A stretch of 64,000 nucleotides of DNA. Origin: Nothophaeocryptopus gaeumannii. Lineage: Eukaryota > Ascomycota > Dothideomycetes > Mycosphaerellales > Mycosphaerellaceae. The stretch spans positions 434,001 through 498,000 of the forward strand of contig JASISA010000026.1 in assembly GCA_031771865.1 (NCBI GenBank). Direction: 5' to 3'. The position numbers and the translations under genes are program-made. Shown here piece after piece: positions 53,039 to 62,907 of the stretch. The notes beneath the pieces are model-generated. The model worked only from the letters and a program-made list of their open reading frames with translations. It was not told the DNA's origin and did not search any database. Position 1 is the stretch's first letter. Each line of letters opens with the position of its first letter.

Positions 53039-54235
53039 ATGGCCGCACCGGGAAAGCCCGCTGCAGGTCTACGCTTCTGGGATCGTTCCAGTGTGGTTAC
53101 TGAGGGGTACTGGGTAAGTGAATAAGAGGACACGCGTGGAGTTGCATGTGCGTCGGCTAATAGCTACGTGATACCCAGGGAGCACCCACAAGCCATGTGA
53201 AGTACGCAACACTGTACCGCTGGTCTATACTTGTTGAATCCGGGCTGACCATGTTGCTCTGCCTTGCAGCTTTTGCGAGGAGGTGAGCTCATCCCGTCCT
53301 GGCACAAATAATACCTTCCTCCCAATGCTGTGCGATTGCGAAGCTTTGGCTGACACTTGGCATTCGCAGGATTACCAGATCACGTACTATATCGCCGAGT
53401 TCATCAACACTGTGACAAGCTTGGCATTCAGTAGGTCTATTCCGTACAACAACATCCTCCTCTCACGCTACTAACGCTCGACTTAGTCCTTTATGGCATT
53501 CATGGCATACGTCGATATAAGCGCCAAGATGTTGGCCTCTTCTCAACGCCGAACCTCTCTTACTGGGCCTTGATATGCGTCGGCATATTCTCTGGGCTCT
53601 ATCATACGACGTTGAAGTATCATACCCAGATGTCGGACGAGCTTTCGATGCATCTGGCTATCGGCACATGTCTTCACCAAGTCTTTACCTTCCAGGAGCC
53701 ACCTGCCGTTCAGAGGCGAAACACGGCCATCATCCTCGGGATCATTATTCCGTTCCTCATCTACCATTGCCTGACAGATGAGTTCATCATGCATGTGGTG
53801 CTCTTCTTCGGCATGTCCATGACTGTAACAAGAAGAACACGACACCTGATCAAATTGAGGATCGCGGATAAGGAGCAGCGACGCAAGCTAGGGAATCTGA
53901 TGAAGTTCGGATCCTACTCCGGGTTCACAGCCTTCGGCATCTGGAACATCGACAACTTCTTCTGCCCGACGCTCACCAGCTGGAAGCACAAGCTCGGATT
54001 TCCTCTGTCTATTTTTCTCGAAGGGCACGGCTACTGGCATCTGCTCACCGCAATGGCTGCCTATTCCTTCATGGCAGTGGTCGAGTTTATTACAAGTCCC
54101 GAGGAGGCTGCGAGCCACGGTATCGGATTTGCTTGGCCTGCGAAATCCGTGCTACAAGATCTTGCACCGAAGTCGGCAGCCAATGGGCATGCAAACGGTC
54201 TTGTGAATAGCAATGATCAGAAGAAAGCTGATTGA
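53039..54235 (+). CDS. Alkaline ceramidase, five exons including a 13-nt microexon
   Basis: Alkaline ceramidases hydrolyse (phyto)ceramide to sphingoid base and fatty acid in the ER/Golgi membrane. The exons are 53039-53113, 53179-53201 (23 nt), 53270-53282 (13 nt), 53370-53430 and 53487-54235. Donors are GTAAGT, GTACGC, GTGAGC and GTAGGT, and phases close to 306 residues. The start is fixed by WGAPTSHV-N-FCEEDYQITYYIAEFINT, the conserved N-terminus with Ca-site acidics. The zinc/catalytic residues appear as S-x-x-x-H in SGLYH, D in QMSDELSM, and the H-x-x-x-H of GHGYWHL near residue 265. Hydrophobic helices fit seven segments. The C-terminus is a short polar tail. This corresponds to yeast YPC1/YDC1. 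It is convergent with the SDR, 46 bp apart. Confidence 0.93.
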
Positions 54236-54281
54236 AGAGCTAGAGTCATTATTATAAAAGTCGGCAACGACAAATCAAACA

Positions 54282-55244
54282 TCAATTACCAGTCCAACCG
54301 CCATCAACGACAATTGAAGAGCCAGTGACGAAATCACTGGCTGCACTGGCCAAGTAGATGATTGCTCCTGACAAATCGACTGGCTTGCCCCATCTCTTCA
54401 TTGGCGTCCGCATCATGACCTACAGGCTATGTCAATAACGGTGTCCTTGAACGGAGATTAACACTAACATAGTCATTGAACTCCTTGTACTTCGAATCCG
54501 TCTGATACTGCTCCGTCATCGGCGTGGTGAAGTATCTAAGTCAAGCCATCAGCACAATGCTCCCACATGTTTGGGCACACCAACATACCCTGGATGAATA
54601 CTATTGACGTTAATGCCCTTGCTGGCCCATTCATTACTGAACGCCTTGCTCAGCTGCATGACACCTCCCTTCGACGCTGCGTACGGAGTTATATTCTTGC
54701 CTCCGATGAAAGATATTATACTGCCCGAACTGTCAGTAAGCGAATACGCGAAGCTTACTCAACCCATGTCAGACCTGGCTATATTGATTATCTTCCCAGA
54801 CCTCCCTTCTTTCAACAACGGTTTCGCAAATTCCTGACATGAAACCATTGTCGCCTTCAGGTTCACATGTAGCACGATATCGATCTCTTCATCAGTGAAA
54901 TCCTCCGCTTCCGCACGCCTTTGCACCCCAGCACAGTTCAGCAGGATATCGGCTTTGACTCCATCGGACCAGATCTTCGAATAAACTTCTCGCAGCGCCT
55001 TCGAATCCGCTACGTTGCATTCATATTTGACGTATTTTCGACCGATGCCAGTGACGACTTTCTCTGTGGCTGCGCTTCCTGGGTCGCCGGGGAGTTCGAT
55101 GGAGATTATATCTGCGCCGCCGGAGGCCAGAGCTGTTGTCATTGCTGTTCCGAGACCGCCTGTGCCGCCTGTCACGATGGCGGTTTTGCCGGAGAGGGAG
55201 AAGAGTTGGGTTATGTCGACTACTGGAGCAGATGGGGTTGACAT
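54282..55244 (-). CDS. Short-chain dehydrogenase/reductase, four exons
   Basis: The exons are 54775-55244, 54589-54729, 54469-54535 and 54282-54419. Phases close to 271 residues with introns of 45-53 bp, and the first donor is a less usual GTCTGA. The classical SDR features are the TGGTGGLG cofactor loop near residue 25, NCAG (usual NNAG) near 105, a Ser in ISFIGG, the catalytic YAASK near 177, and the Pro-Gly turn IHPG near 204. VDGGWTG closes the protein. It resembles 2-deoxy-gluconate 3-dehydrogenase/gluconate dehydrogenase type SDRs, with sugar-acid or secondary-alcohol substrates expected, NAD(P)-dependent, in the cytosol. The true substrate is unknown. The upstream gene at 55666 is on the same strand. 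Confidence 0.9.
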
Positions 55245-55665
55245 GGTGTTGGCCTGGTCGGTGGAATGTCGGTAGGGTCAGAATGCTGCCTTCTGGGTTC
55301 AACGATACCGCCTTCTGAACTCGTTCCGATGATTTTGGAGTCTGCGTTCTTGCAGAGCTCGATCAAGGCCGGATGGCAGGTTTTCGGTATGTCAACATGC
55401 GGGGTCGTGTGAGGAGCTGAGTTACAAGTTCCGGGTAGAGGAAACAGCTCACCAAAGAGTCCGACTTTCGAAGATTTGATTTTGATTTTGAAGGAATCTC
55501 ATGCATTTTCTTATGAACAAGTCCAACTGCCTGCTTGAGGCTTCAATTGCTAAATCTGACTGGGTTACAGAAAAGCTGCCGTCTCGTCTCCTACTAGCAT
55601 GTCGAACAACATCTCTTTTCATCATACAACAACAAAACATCCATCGCATTCTCGCGACTTCCGCT

Positions 55666-56612
55666 CTACTCCTTTGGCTTCCTTGGCCTGATCTTCGTGG
55701 ACAGATCGATAATTGGCAGTGCTGGGAAAGGCAATTCCATTATCTGGAACATGATCGCTGATAACATATACCAACCCAGTATCGAAGCCACGAAGAAACA
55801 AGCTCCAGTTCCGACGATCAGGTTTCCGCCCAATGCCATGTTGCCTTGAGCAAAATGGAAGAATCCTCCTCCTGCGAGGCCGAAACCGATTGTTGCGACG
55901 ACGAAGATGAGGAAGAAGACGACGTTGGTTCGGATGGAGCAGATTAGGAAGATGAAGGATAGGATTGCCATTGCGACGGGGTAGAAAGCTGGGAAAGTCT
56001 CATTAGTGGTGTCAGGGCTGGAGAGGAAGAAAGATATACGCACCGAAACTGGCTTGGAAAGTTGGAGTCTGCATTTGGCTGCCATTGCCGTATGGGTTTC
56101 CGTCGTTGTAGTTTGAGACAGCGGAGAACGCGGGAATGAAAGTGGTTCCGAAAGTCAAGAAATGGCTTCCGTACCCCAAGAAGACGCTTCAAGACTCATT
56201 AGTAAAACGCTCGGCAGACGATGGAAACGCACTCGTCAGCTACAACTCACAGAAATGGGAACGTGTTTCCAAGGATAAACTCTCCAAGACCAGCGATGAG
56301 AAGAAGCATGCCACCGAACCAGATCGTCGCGCCAACAGTGGCTGAGGCAGCACCGACTCCTCCGGATCCTCTCCAGCCCATCAATTCAATTGAGAGCGGT
56401 GTAAGTCCGGTCGCGAAACCCATCAGAGCGACTGGCGTTGGGTTGGCAAGAGTTTTGCGGAATTGACCCTCAGTCGCATTGCGAGGCTGCAAGTAAAGCC
56501 TTTCGAAAAGCTCTGGTGTGATCGTGCTCGCAGTCGCGACCTGTCTCAGATCGGCGCCGTTTGCATGGTCGTAGCCCTGGGAAGAGCCGTTCTCGAGGTC
56601 CTTTGACTCCAT
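55666..56612 (-). CDS. GPR1/FUN34/YaaH acetate transporter family protein, three exons
   Basis: The exons are 56251-56612, 56044-56186 and 55666-55988, with introns GTGAGT...GAAG and GTGCGT...CCCAG, giving 275 residues. The ATG at 56612 (AAGATGGAG) is chosen over the longer in-frame extension because that lacks family similarity. The family motif NPTPVALMGF (NPAPLGL-type) is near residue 57. Six hydrophobic helices follow, starting with GLTPLSIELMGW and ending with WYMLSAIMFQ. FGYGSHFLTFGTTFIPAF-like sequence (here L-G-Y-G-S-H-F) and the NPYGNGSQ loop are in exon 2. Relatives import acetate or related monocarboxylates (Ato/AcpA) or ammonium at the plasma membrane. It probably serves carbon uptake. 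Confidence 0.92.
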
Positions 56613-58170
56613 CTTAACGTTGTCGTCAGATGGGTATCCTTGAGGAATGGTATTTATGGAAGAACACGAGTGGACGGGACGCTGGGGCAACGACACACGG
56701 CGCAAAGGAATCAACGGGACGCAGAAGCTCTTGTAGGGGACTCGCGTCGTCCTTATACCTACCACGAGACCAGCGGCCGCTAAAGCTAATGGTCTATACC
56801 GCCTGCGGCCCATCCACTTTATCCAAAGCTAACGACGCCACGGCAGCCGAAGCCAAAAGGACCCCTCATGTGATGGAGAAGCCATATCGCTTGTGCTTGA
56901 TGGCCATCAAATTACAATTCCTGCTCTGCGGCATACAGCTGCCGAGCAGATAGAGCTCTGCCTGCAAAGGTCCACCAGATCGCCGTTCCAAACAGCTGGG
57001 ATGCGTGCCCGCCAGGGAGTCGATCTCGAATGACCATCTTCTACATTCAGCCGAACGAATCATGAGAGCAAGAAGCATCTCTTGCCTAGCGAAAGCGCAT
57101 CGTGCTTGTCCGTGTCGCGGGCTTGTTGATCATGCGAACCATTGACACCGTGGTTACACACGGCAGACAGCACTTTTGGCGGTTCATTCGAGCATTCTAG
57201 CCATGCGCCAGTAACGTGACCTCCAGTACCTGAGCGAGCAAGCACGGGAAGCTGCAGTCACGATTTCTCGACAAATTTCAGATGCCCAGGTTTGCGGAGT
57301 CCCCAAAGTCTGCGTCTGTGGATTGCGTAGAGCCAAGGAACCGTACCGAAGAGAGAATGACGGAACGAGCCATTTCGTCATGTACAGAGTATGATTGGAA
57401 GGTCGAGCGGAACGATTGCCCAAACAGAGATGTTCATTGGATGAAGTGTGTAGAGAGGCTTAAGTTGACTTCAGATCGTGGTGTATCTTGCAGCTGGTAG
57501 GAGGTAGCTTCGAACGGACGCTCTGCCCTTTGTGTGTGGCTGGGCTTGCCGCTTGCTCTGGATCCACTTCCTTGCGGAGGAACCGTTTGAAGATGGAGAT
57601 GATATGGGGATTGTTTCGGGGGCAAGAAAGTGCTTATATCCGGGGATGCGAGGAACAAACTCATCGCCAACTCGTCAACAATACACAGCAGAGGGTGCAT
57701 GGCCATGAGTCAAGTGAAGGTGCATCGCAGCTGGTTGTTTGAAGAGCCGAAACAGACAGCTGTGAGAGCTTCCACGACAGCTCGCTCCTCATCCGAGCCG
57801 AGAGTCGAGACGAAACACATGTCGATCTCTCCACGACTCCTCCGGCGAAAAGCATCAAATCCGTCGCGTTGCCGAGAGGCCTGTCGGCTGTCTTGCTCGA
57901 AGGAAGCGATGGACATGTGAGGCCGAGCAACTTCGCTGCTGTCATCAGCAGTATTGAACGATATATGTTACTTGCCATTTGCTTGTGTCTCATAGATGTA
58001 GAGCATACTGAAGACAGCTTCACGCATACAACTATTGGACATTCAAGGATTGAGCGCATTAGAGTGCAGCTCGGACCCGACTCCGAGTCGTTCATTATCA
58101 TATCTTACTTCATATGTCAGCATAAATCTATGTCTGCGATCTTTAAGACCTCATTCTCCCTTCTTATCGC
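56613..58170. other. 1.5-kb intergenic region, no gene seen
   Basis: The first 250 bp are the promoter of the acetate-transporter gene, with a purine/pyrimidine-mixed leader. Several overlapping frames (57434-58101) lack domains and fall on both strands. No gene or repeat is supported. Confidence 0.4.
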
Positions 58171-58962
58171 TCAATAGATCGCTGGCCCACTCCTCCCCAA
58201 CGCCGCGATCGCCTGCTCAAGCGTAATAACACTCGCAGGCAACTTCGGAATCACTCCTTCCAGAATCGCCTTATTCACCTCATTGCCATTCGGAGGCGTC
58301 TCAATCACATTGTCCGAGATGACATACACCTGATAATCCAAGTTGAAGAGTTGGTAAACAGTGTTGAGAACGACTCCACTGGTCCTAATCCCGCTGAGAA
58401 CGACCGTATCGATTTGCTGAGCGCGAAGAATCTCCTCAAGCTCGTTCCCGAAACCAGCGTAGTATCGGGTTTTCTGGAGGACGACATCGCCGGCCGCGTC
58501 GGAGGGGATGAAGGCTGGATAGAGTTGAGTCTCTGGCGATGTGATGGTGCCTAGAGAGCCGCCTGCTGCTCTGAGAGGAGTGTTCGGGCCTAGCTCAGGC
58601 TTGCGGGAGTTGGTGTAGTAGATTCTAGTGAAGATGGAGAGGGGTGGTGGGTTCTGTGAGAGCGAACAGGGTAAGTTCGTCTGTCATTGCAAGGAAGATG
58701 GGGAGTTCTTCGGGCGACTTACCTGCGCGAGGACGGTTTTGATCCACTTGCTCGTGCTGGCAATGAAATTCTCGCCAGCAGTGGTGTTCGCGATGCCTCC
58801 GACGAGACCAACGATCAAGTCCAAGTTGAGCACAGCATAGTGTCTGCCGAAGGACAGGCTGGTGCTGTTGTTGCTCGAGTAGCTTTGGTAGCCTGGGGCT
58901 CTGCTGTCTTGAGCTGAAGCCAGAGATGCCAGGCCAGCAAGGGCAATGTTGGTGAAACGCAT
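58171..58962 (-). CDS. Secreted isochorismatase-family hydrolase lacking the usual nucleophile Cys
   Basis: The exons are 58723-58962 and 58171-58653, with intron GTAAGT...CACAG, giving 240 residues. The signal peptide is MRFTNIALAGLASLASA, with a likely cleavage after AQ. The isochorismatase fold is recognisable: the N-terminal strand AVLNLDLI with Asp, a catalytic-type Lys in DVVLQKTRYYAGF, ILRAQQIDTVVLSGIRTSGVVLNTV near residue 166 and a terminal helix. Most members carry a Cys in G-x-x-T-x-x-C. Here it is G/V (RTSGVV), a substitution I recall in a fungal subgroup. Either the chemistry differs or the protein is a non-classical hydrolase. Secretion suggests action outside the cell. Confidence 0.85.
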
Positions 58963-59577
58963 GCTGTGTTATTTGTACAATTTGCGGGAGTGAGGTACTT
59001 TGAGCTGACGATGGATAGTACCCTTGGCGAATGTCGTCTTCTATCTATTATCCTAGACCTGTCTGTCGCATCATGTCATCAGCCAAGGATATCTGGAATA
59101 TTAGGTGCAGATCTGCACGAGCGCCGTTGGCGGTGGAGGTTTCGGTCGAACCATACTTGAAAGCATGCACTTTTGCAACATGTCGCGATTCGCGAAGCTG
59201 AATTCGAAAGGCGTCATCAACAAACAAACGCAAGGATGCGTGACACGCGAGATACTCACACTACAGACAACCGGCCGAAGTCAATACAAGTGTACACGGT
59301 ATGCCGACATCGAAGTCAAACAGACGAGCCGCAAAAGAGGATATCGGAATCTGGGCTAGCCGATTTATGCAGCAACATCTGCAACTGAGAAACACAACAT
59401 CATGCACCTCAGCCTCAAGTTTCTGAGCTGAATGCGACCTCGAGCGAAATTTCCAAGGGCCTGGGATGGTTGAGCAACATCAGACATTATTTGTGGTATG
59501 CTAGCAGCGAGTTTAGCAGGAGTCACGAGCAAAGGGAAGCCTTTTCTCGATGAGCATTCCATGTCAGGCATCTTCGC
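58963..59577. other. Intergenic region, no gene seen
   Basis: The promoter of the isochorismatase-like gene faces this interval. No supported ORF. Confidence 0.4.
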
Positions 59578-62490
59578 TCAGAAACTCAATGTCCCAAACA
59601 CATCCGTCGTTACCTCATTCATGGTGCTGTAGAGCTCCTGCGTATCGTACTGCGACGGAGAGAATCCACCGGCACCTGGAGCCTGCGCATTCTGTGCCAG
59701 CTCGGTTGGTAATTGAGACTCGGTAGTCTCTGGAGCTCGAAAGCTCATATCATTCTCGACAGTGGAGATTGGCACGATTGTTGACATTTCTGAAGGGCGA
59801 AACGAGGGTTCGTGCGGAGAACCGCCCAACTCCGTTTCTTCAGCTTCTACTGTCTGCGGAGGTCCAAAGCTTAGGCTGCCTGCAGTAGATGCAGGTTCGT
59901 CAGTCGATGCATTTTCCGTGTCGGCAACGAATGATGCTGCTGGTACAGAAATGCAAGTCTGTGCGAAGTCGGTCGACGAAGGTCCAAAACTGAAATAGGC
60001 CGAGGATGCAATCTTGCCACTGAGTCTGGGGAACATTGGCGCAGGGGGCTTTTCGGTAGTGTTTGGGACGAGGGCGGTCGACTGGAGCGGCTGCGACAAG
60101 GACGTGCGACGAAGGTTGTCCGATGGCACGTCTTTCGTAGGCGACTCTTGCGAGTAGCTCATTGAAAACCGTAGGATACTCCTCCGCAGGGCTTTTGCGT
60201 CGAAGCACTCAATGAGATCCGAACCGATCATCGCCTTTGGGTCGCCTTTGCTCGCGATAGGTGACTGGATATTCGTGAGACTAGGCCTCTTGCCAGCGGG
60301 TCGAGGCTTCTTGATGCTTGACCATCCCTGCCAACCATCGAGAAGAGCTTGTGTGCTTGGCATGGGCGCGGGCTCTTGAGACATCGTCTGAAGCGCCTTA
60401 CGTCCTGGCTTCCTAATCGTGGGCAAAGCATGGGGTGTGCTTTTGTCGCCGAGATGAAGGGACGAATCGTTCTTTTCCGGCGAAGTGAACAAATTATGGT
60501 GCGCTTGATTGAGCATAGCCTGCGTACCTGGCCACATTTGCTGTGTCTCTGGAACTTGCTCAGGTCTGGGAGAAGGATCGTTCTCATCGTTCTCACCGTT
60601 CTCGTTGGGCTCGACTACCGCTTGTTCTTCTTCCGATGCTGTGGGCTGGGGTTGTGAAGATACATCGCCGTCTGCGCGACTGATCTCGGCACCTGATTCA
60701 ACCATCTCTTGCCTCAGTGATTGGCGCAGTGAGCCTAAGCGCTGCCCAGACCCAGCTTGCGTTGGCAGAATGCTGTTCAGATGCTCGTTCACCAGCGGCG
60801 TTCGCGGATCGCGTTCGGGGTTTGGTGAAGACGGTAACTTCATTGGCCTTCGAGGCGTGACAGAAGGCAAGGCCATCTGGACCGGCTTATGCTCGGACAG
60901 AATCGACTCCAAGTCTGTGTCATCGCGGTTGTTGAACTTTGAGACTCGCTTGCGGAAGACAAACGGAGAAGAGTCTTTGCCTCCAACGGCCTCGTTGTAC
61001 TGTACCGTGAAATGGGCCATGTGCTTGCGTTGGTCTAGAGGCAAGTCAATGATCAAATCATTCGCTTTCTGAGATTCGGATGGTGCAGAGCGACGCCGAG
61101 TCGGATGTCGACGTGCCTGACTCTCCGCTGCCAGAGGAGTACCACCTGCTGACTTGGCTGTCCGACCTTTCCTGGGCTTGCCCGCATTTTGCTGCGCTGA
61201 TTGTCGTAGAGAAGACCGAACGGCAGGCGGTACAGCTTCGCGAGGACTGACAGAAGCGTTGGCGTTGCTTGCTTCCTGGACACTAGCTGGCTGCAGAGAT
61301 TCATTCATAGTCGCCCATGATTTTCGCGGTACAACGCAGATACCCTTGCGTTTCGGTAACTGATCTTGACTGTCGCCTCGCACGACGACTTCTTCAACGT
61401 CGGCGTGGTCATCGTGTTCCTCTGGAGTAGTCTCAAAGTCGCCAGTTGCATTGGAGTCATTGTTGTTTTCCCTCGACTTGGCTTGCTCAAAATCCCCTTC
61501 AATCATCCGCGAAGAAGTAGTCTCAGCAGGCAATGCTGGCGCAGAAGGTGCACGTACATCGACATCGGCTTGAGAGTCAGGTCTTCGCTCATCTATACGC
61601 ATCATAGCCCTCCTCGGGCGAACACGTTGAGATGGATTGCTGACAGAGGAAAGACCGAGATCGTCCTTGCTGCAATCTTCGTCCACTGCCTTCTTGGAAA
61701 GTTGAAAGGCACCACTTCGTAGCCACTTTGAGCTCGTCCAAGCGGCTGTCGGTGATGGACCACAGTCGGAGAAGCTCTCCTGTGTGGTAGACTCCGTTTC
61801 ATCCGGCTGGACTTGAGAGTCATCAATCATTCTCCTAGGACACGACTGTGGCTGTGACTCGTGAATCACAAGGTTGGTTGCGATCCTTCGTAGTCGGCGA
61901 TTGCGGCGCTCTCCCGCTATGCGAAGGGCATCGTCACTGGGATCAAGTGCGAGCTTGATGAGCCTCCGGCTTCTTCGCCTCTGGCAGCTGGACTGAGCCT
62001 GTACCTCGGCGACGACCTTTTCAGGCTCTTCGAAATCTGGCATCATGCCACCATCATTAGGCAAGATCGAGTCCCCCAAGGAGGTCAGGTCTGTGGCAGC
62101 ACAATTTGCAGCCAGCACTTCCCAACAATCGTCTGCATCCTCCCATTCGGAGGCGGGTTCGTCCTCTCGCAGGTACTCTTGAAACGCTATGGCGCCCATT
62201 TTTGGCCTGTCGTAGCAATTGACTACAGCGTATCGAATAGCGTTTGGATCCAGCCGGGCAGATGTGACATCGAGGATATGTCCATTCAGGTAGTCATCGG
62301 CAATCTTCTCGATACGTCTCCGCTTCGCCGCTCGACCAGAGAGTGGTACATCGTCGTCCGAGTCGGACAACTCGGTGTCGCTGTCGTCTGCCGAGCACTC
62401 TTGATACTCAATGGCGCGGAATATGGGCGTTTGCTGGAAGGCGGAGGGGCAGTTCCATGGGTAGCCTCGAGGCCTATGTGTCCGGATCAT
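59578..62490 (-). CDS. Large intrinsically disordered protein (970 residues), possible nuclear role
   Basis: This is a single-exon ORF from ATG 62490. Residues 30-70 hold an acidic run (SADDSDTELSDSDDDVP) followed by a basic AAKRRRIEK, like a bipartite nuclear signal. A more ordered part around residues 65-150 has W-E-D-A-D-D-C-W-E. Further on, the protein is Ser/Arg/Pro-rich with basic blocks and conserved-looking short motifs: SPFVFRKRVSKFNNRDD, KPVQMALPSVTPRRP, WPGTQAMLNQAHHNLFTSPEK and ALLDGWQGWSSIKKPR. It resembles large fungal proteins annotated only as hypothetical or protamine-like (weak recollection). A chromatin or cell-cycle role is possible. It is divergent from the gene at 62908. 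Confidence 0.75.
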   Translation of the reverse strand: MIRTHRPRGYPWNCPSAFQQTPIFRAIEYQECSADDSDTELSDSDDDVPLSGRAAKRRRIEKIADDYLNGHILDVTSARLDPNAIRYAVVNCYDRPKMGAIAFQEYLREDEPASEWEDADDCWEVLAANCAATDLTSLGDSILPNDGGMMPDFEEPEKVVAEVQAQSSCQRRRSRRLIKLALDPSDDALRIAGERRNRRLRRIATNLVIHESQPQSCPRRMIDDSQVQPDETESTTQESFSDCGPSPTAAWTSSKWLRSGAFQLSKKAVDEDCSKDDLGLSSVSNPSQRVRPRRAMMRIDERRPDSQADVDVRAPSAPALPAETTSSRMIEGDFEQAKSRENNNDSNATGDFETTPEEHDDHADVEEVVVRGDSQDQLPKRKGICVVPRKSWATMNESLQPASVQEASNANASVSPREAVPPAVRSSLRQSAQQNAGKPRKGRTAKSAGGTPLAAESQARRHPTRRRSAPSESQKANDLIIDLPLDQRKHMAHFTVQYNEAVGGKDSSPFVFRKRVSKFNNRDDTDLESILSEHKPVQMALPSVTPRRPMKLPSSPNPERDPRTPLVNEHLNSILPTQAGSGQRLGSLRQSLRQEMVESGAEISRADGDVSSQPQPTASEEEQAVVEPNENGENDENDPSPRPEQVPETQQMWPGTQAMLNQAHHNLFTSPEKNDSSLHLGDKSTPHALPTIRKPGRKALQTMSQEPAPMPSTQALLDGWQGWSSIKKPRPAGKRPSLTNIQSPIASKGDPKAMIGSDLIECFDAKALRRSILRFSMSYSQESPTKDVPSDNLRRTSLSQPLQSTALVPNTTEKPPAPMFPRLSGKIASSAYFSFGPSSTDFAQTCISVPAASFVADTENASTDEPASTAGSLSFGPPQTVEAEETELGGSPHEPSFRPSEMSTIVPISTVENDMSFRAPETTESQLPTELAQNAQAPGAGGFSPSQYDTQELYSTMNEVTTDVFGTLSF

Positions 62491-62907
62491 GATGGCGTGA
62501 CATTCCCTTCACTTCGCTTCTATTCTTCTGTTCATTACCTCCTCTCCAGCGAAAGTGACATGGCCGTTATTTGGTGGGGAAAATGTTCTTGTCTTCGAGG
62601 TGGTCGCCGTGAGGTTGGAGGCAGCAAAGGATGATGGTTGCCATGTCAACGCAGCTTGGCAAGCATGACCAACGCGAATCTCGAATCTCGGCTTTGGTCG
62701 CGGGATGACAGCAAGGTGATCCAAGCCAGATCTCCGACTCGCCAATTGCTCATTATTCAATTCTCATACTACACGTTTGGATGAAGTGTTACTGACGGAG
62801 TTGGAGTTGTTAGGCGTTGCTGCTTCCTCACCGCCCTCGCGCGCATACGGCCAAAACGAACACAGCATAACAACCCGTCGACACCATCTCCATTTGCCTG
62901 CGGCGCA
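62491..62907. promoter_or_regulatory. 417-bp divergent promoter between two large disordered-protein genes
   Basis: Start codons at 62490 (minus) and 62908 (plus) face away from each other, with no ORF of note in between. Short AT-rich and CG-rich tracts alternate. The spacing is compatible with a shared bidirectional promoter. No specific factor site is claimed. Confidence 0.5.
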
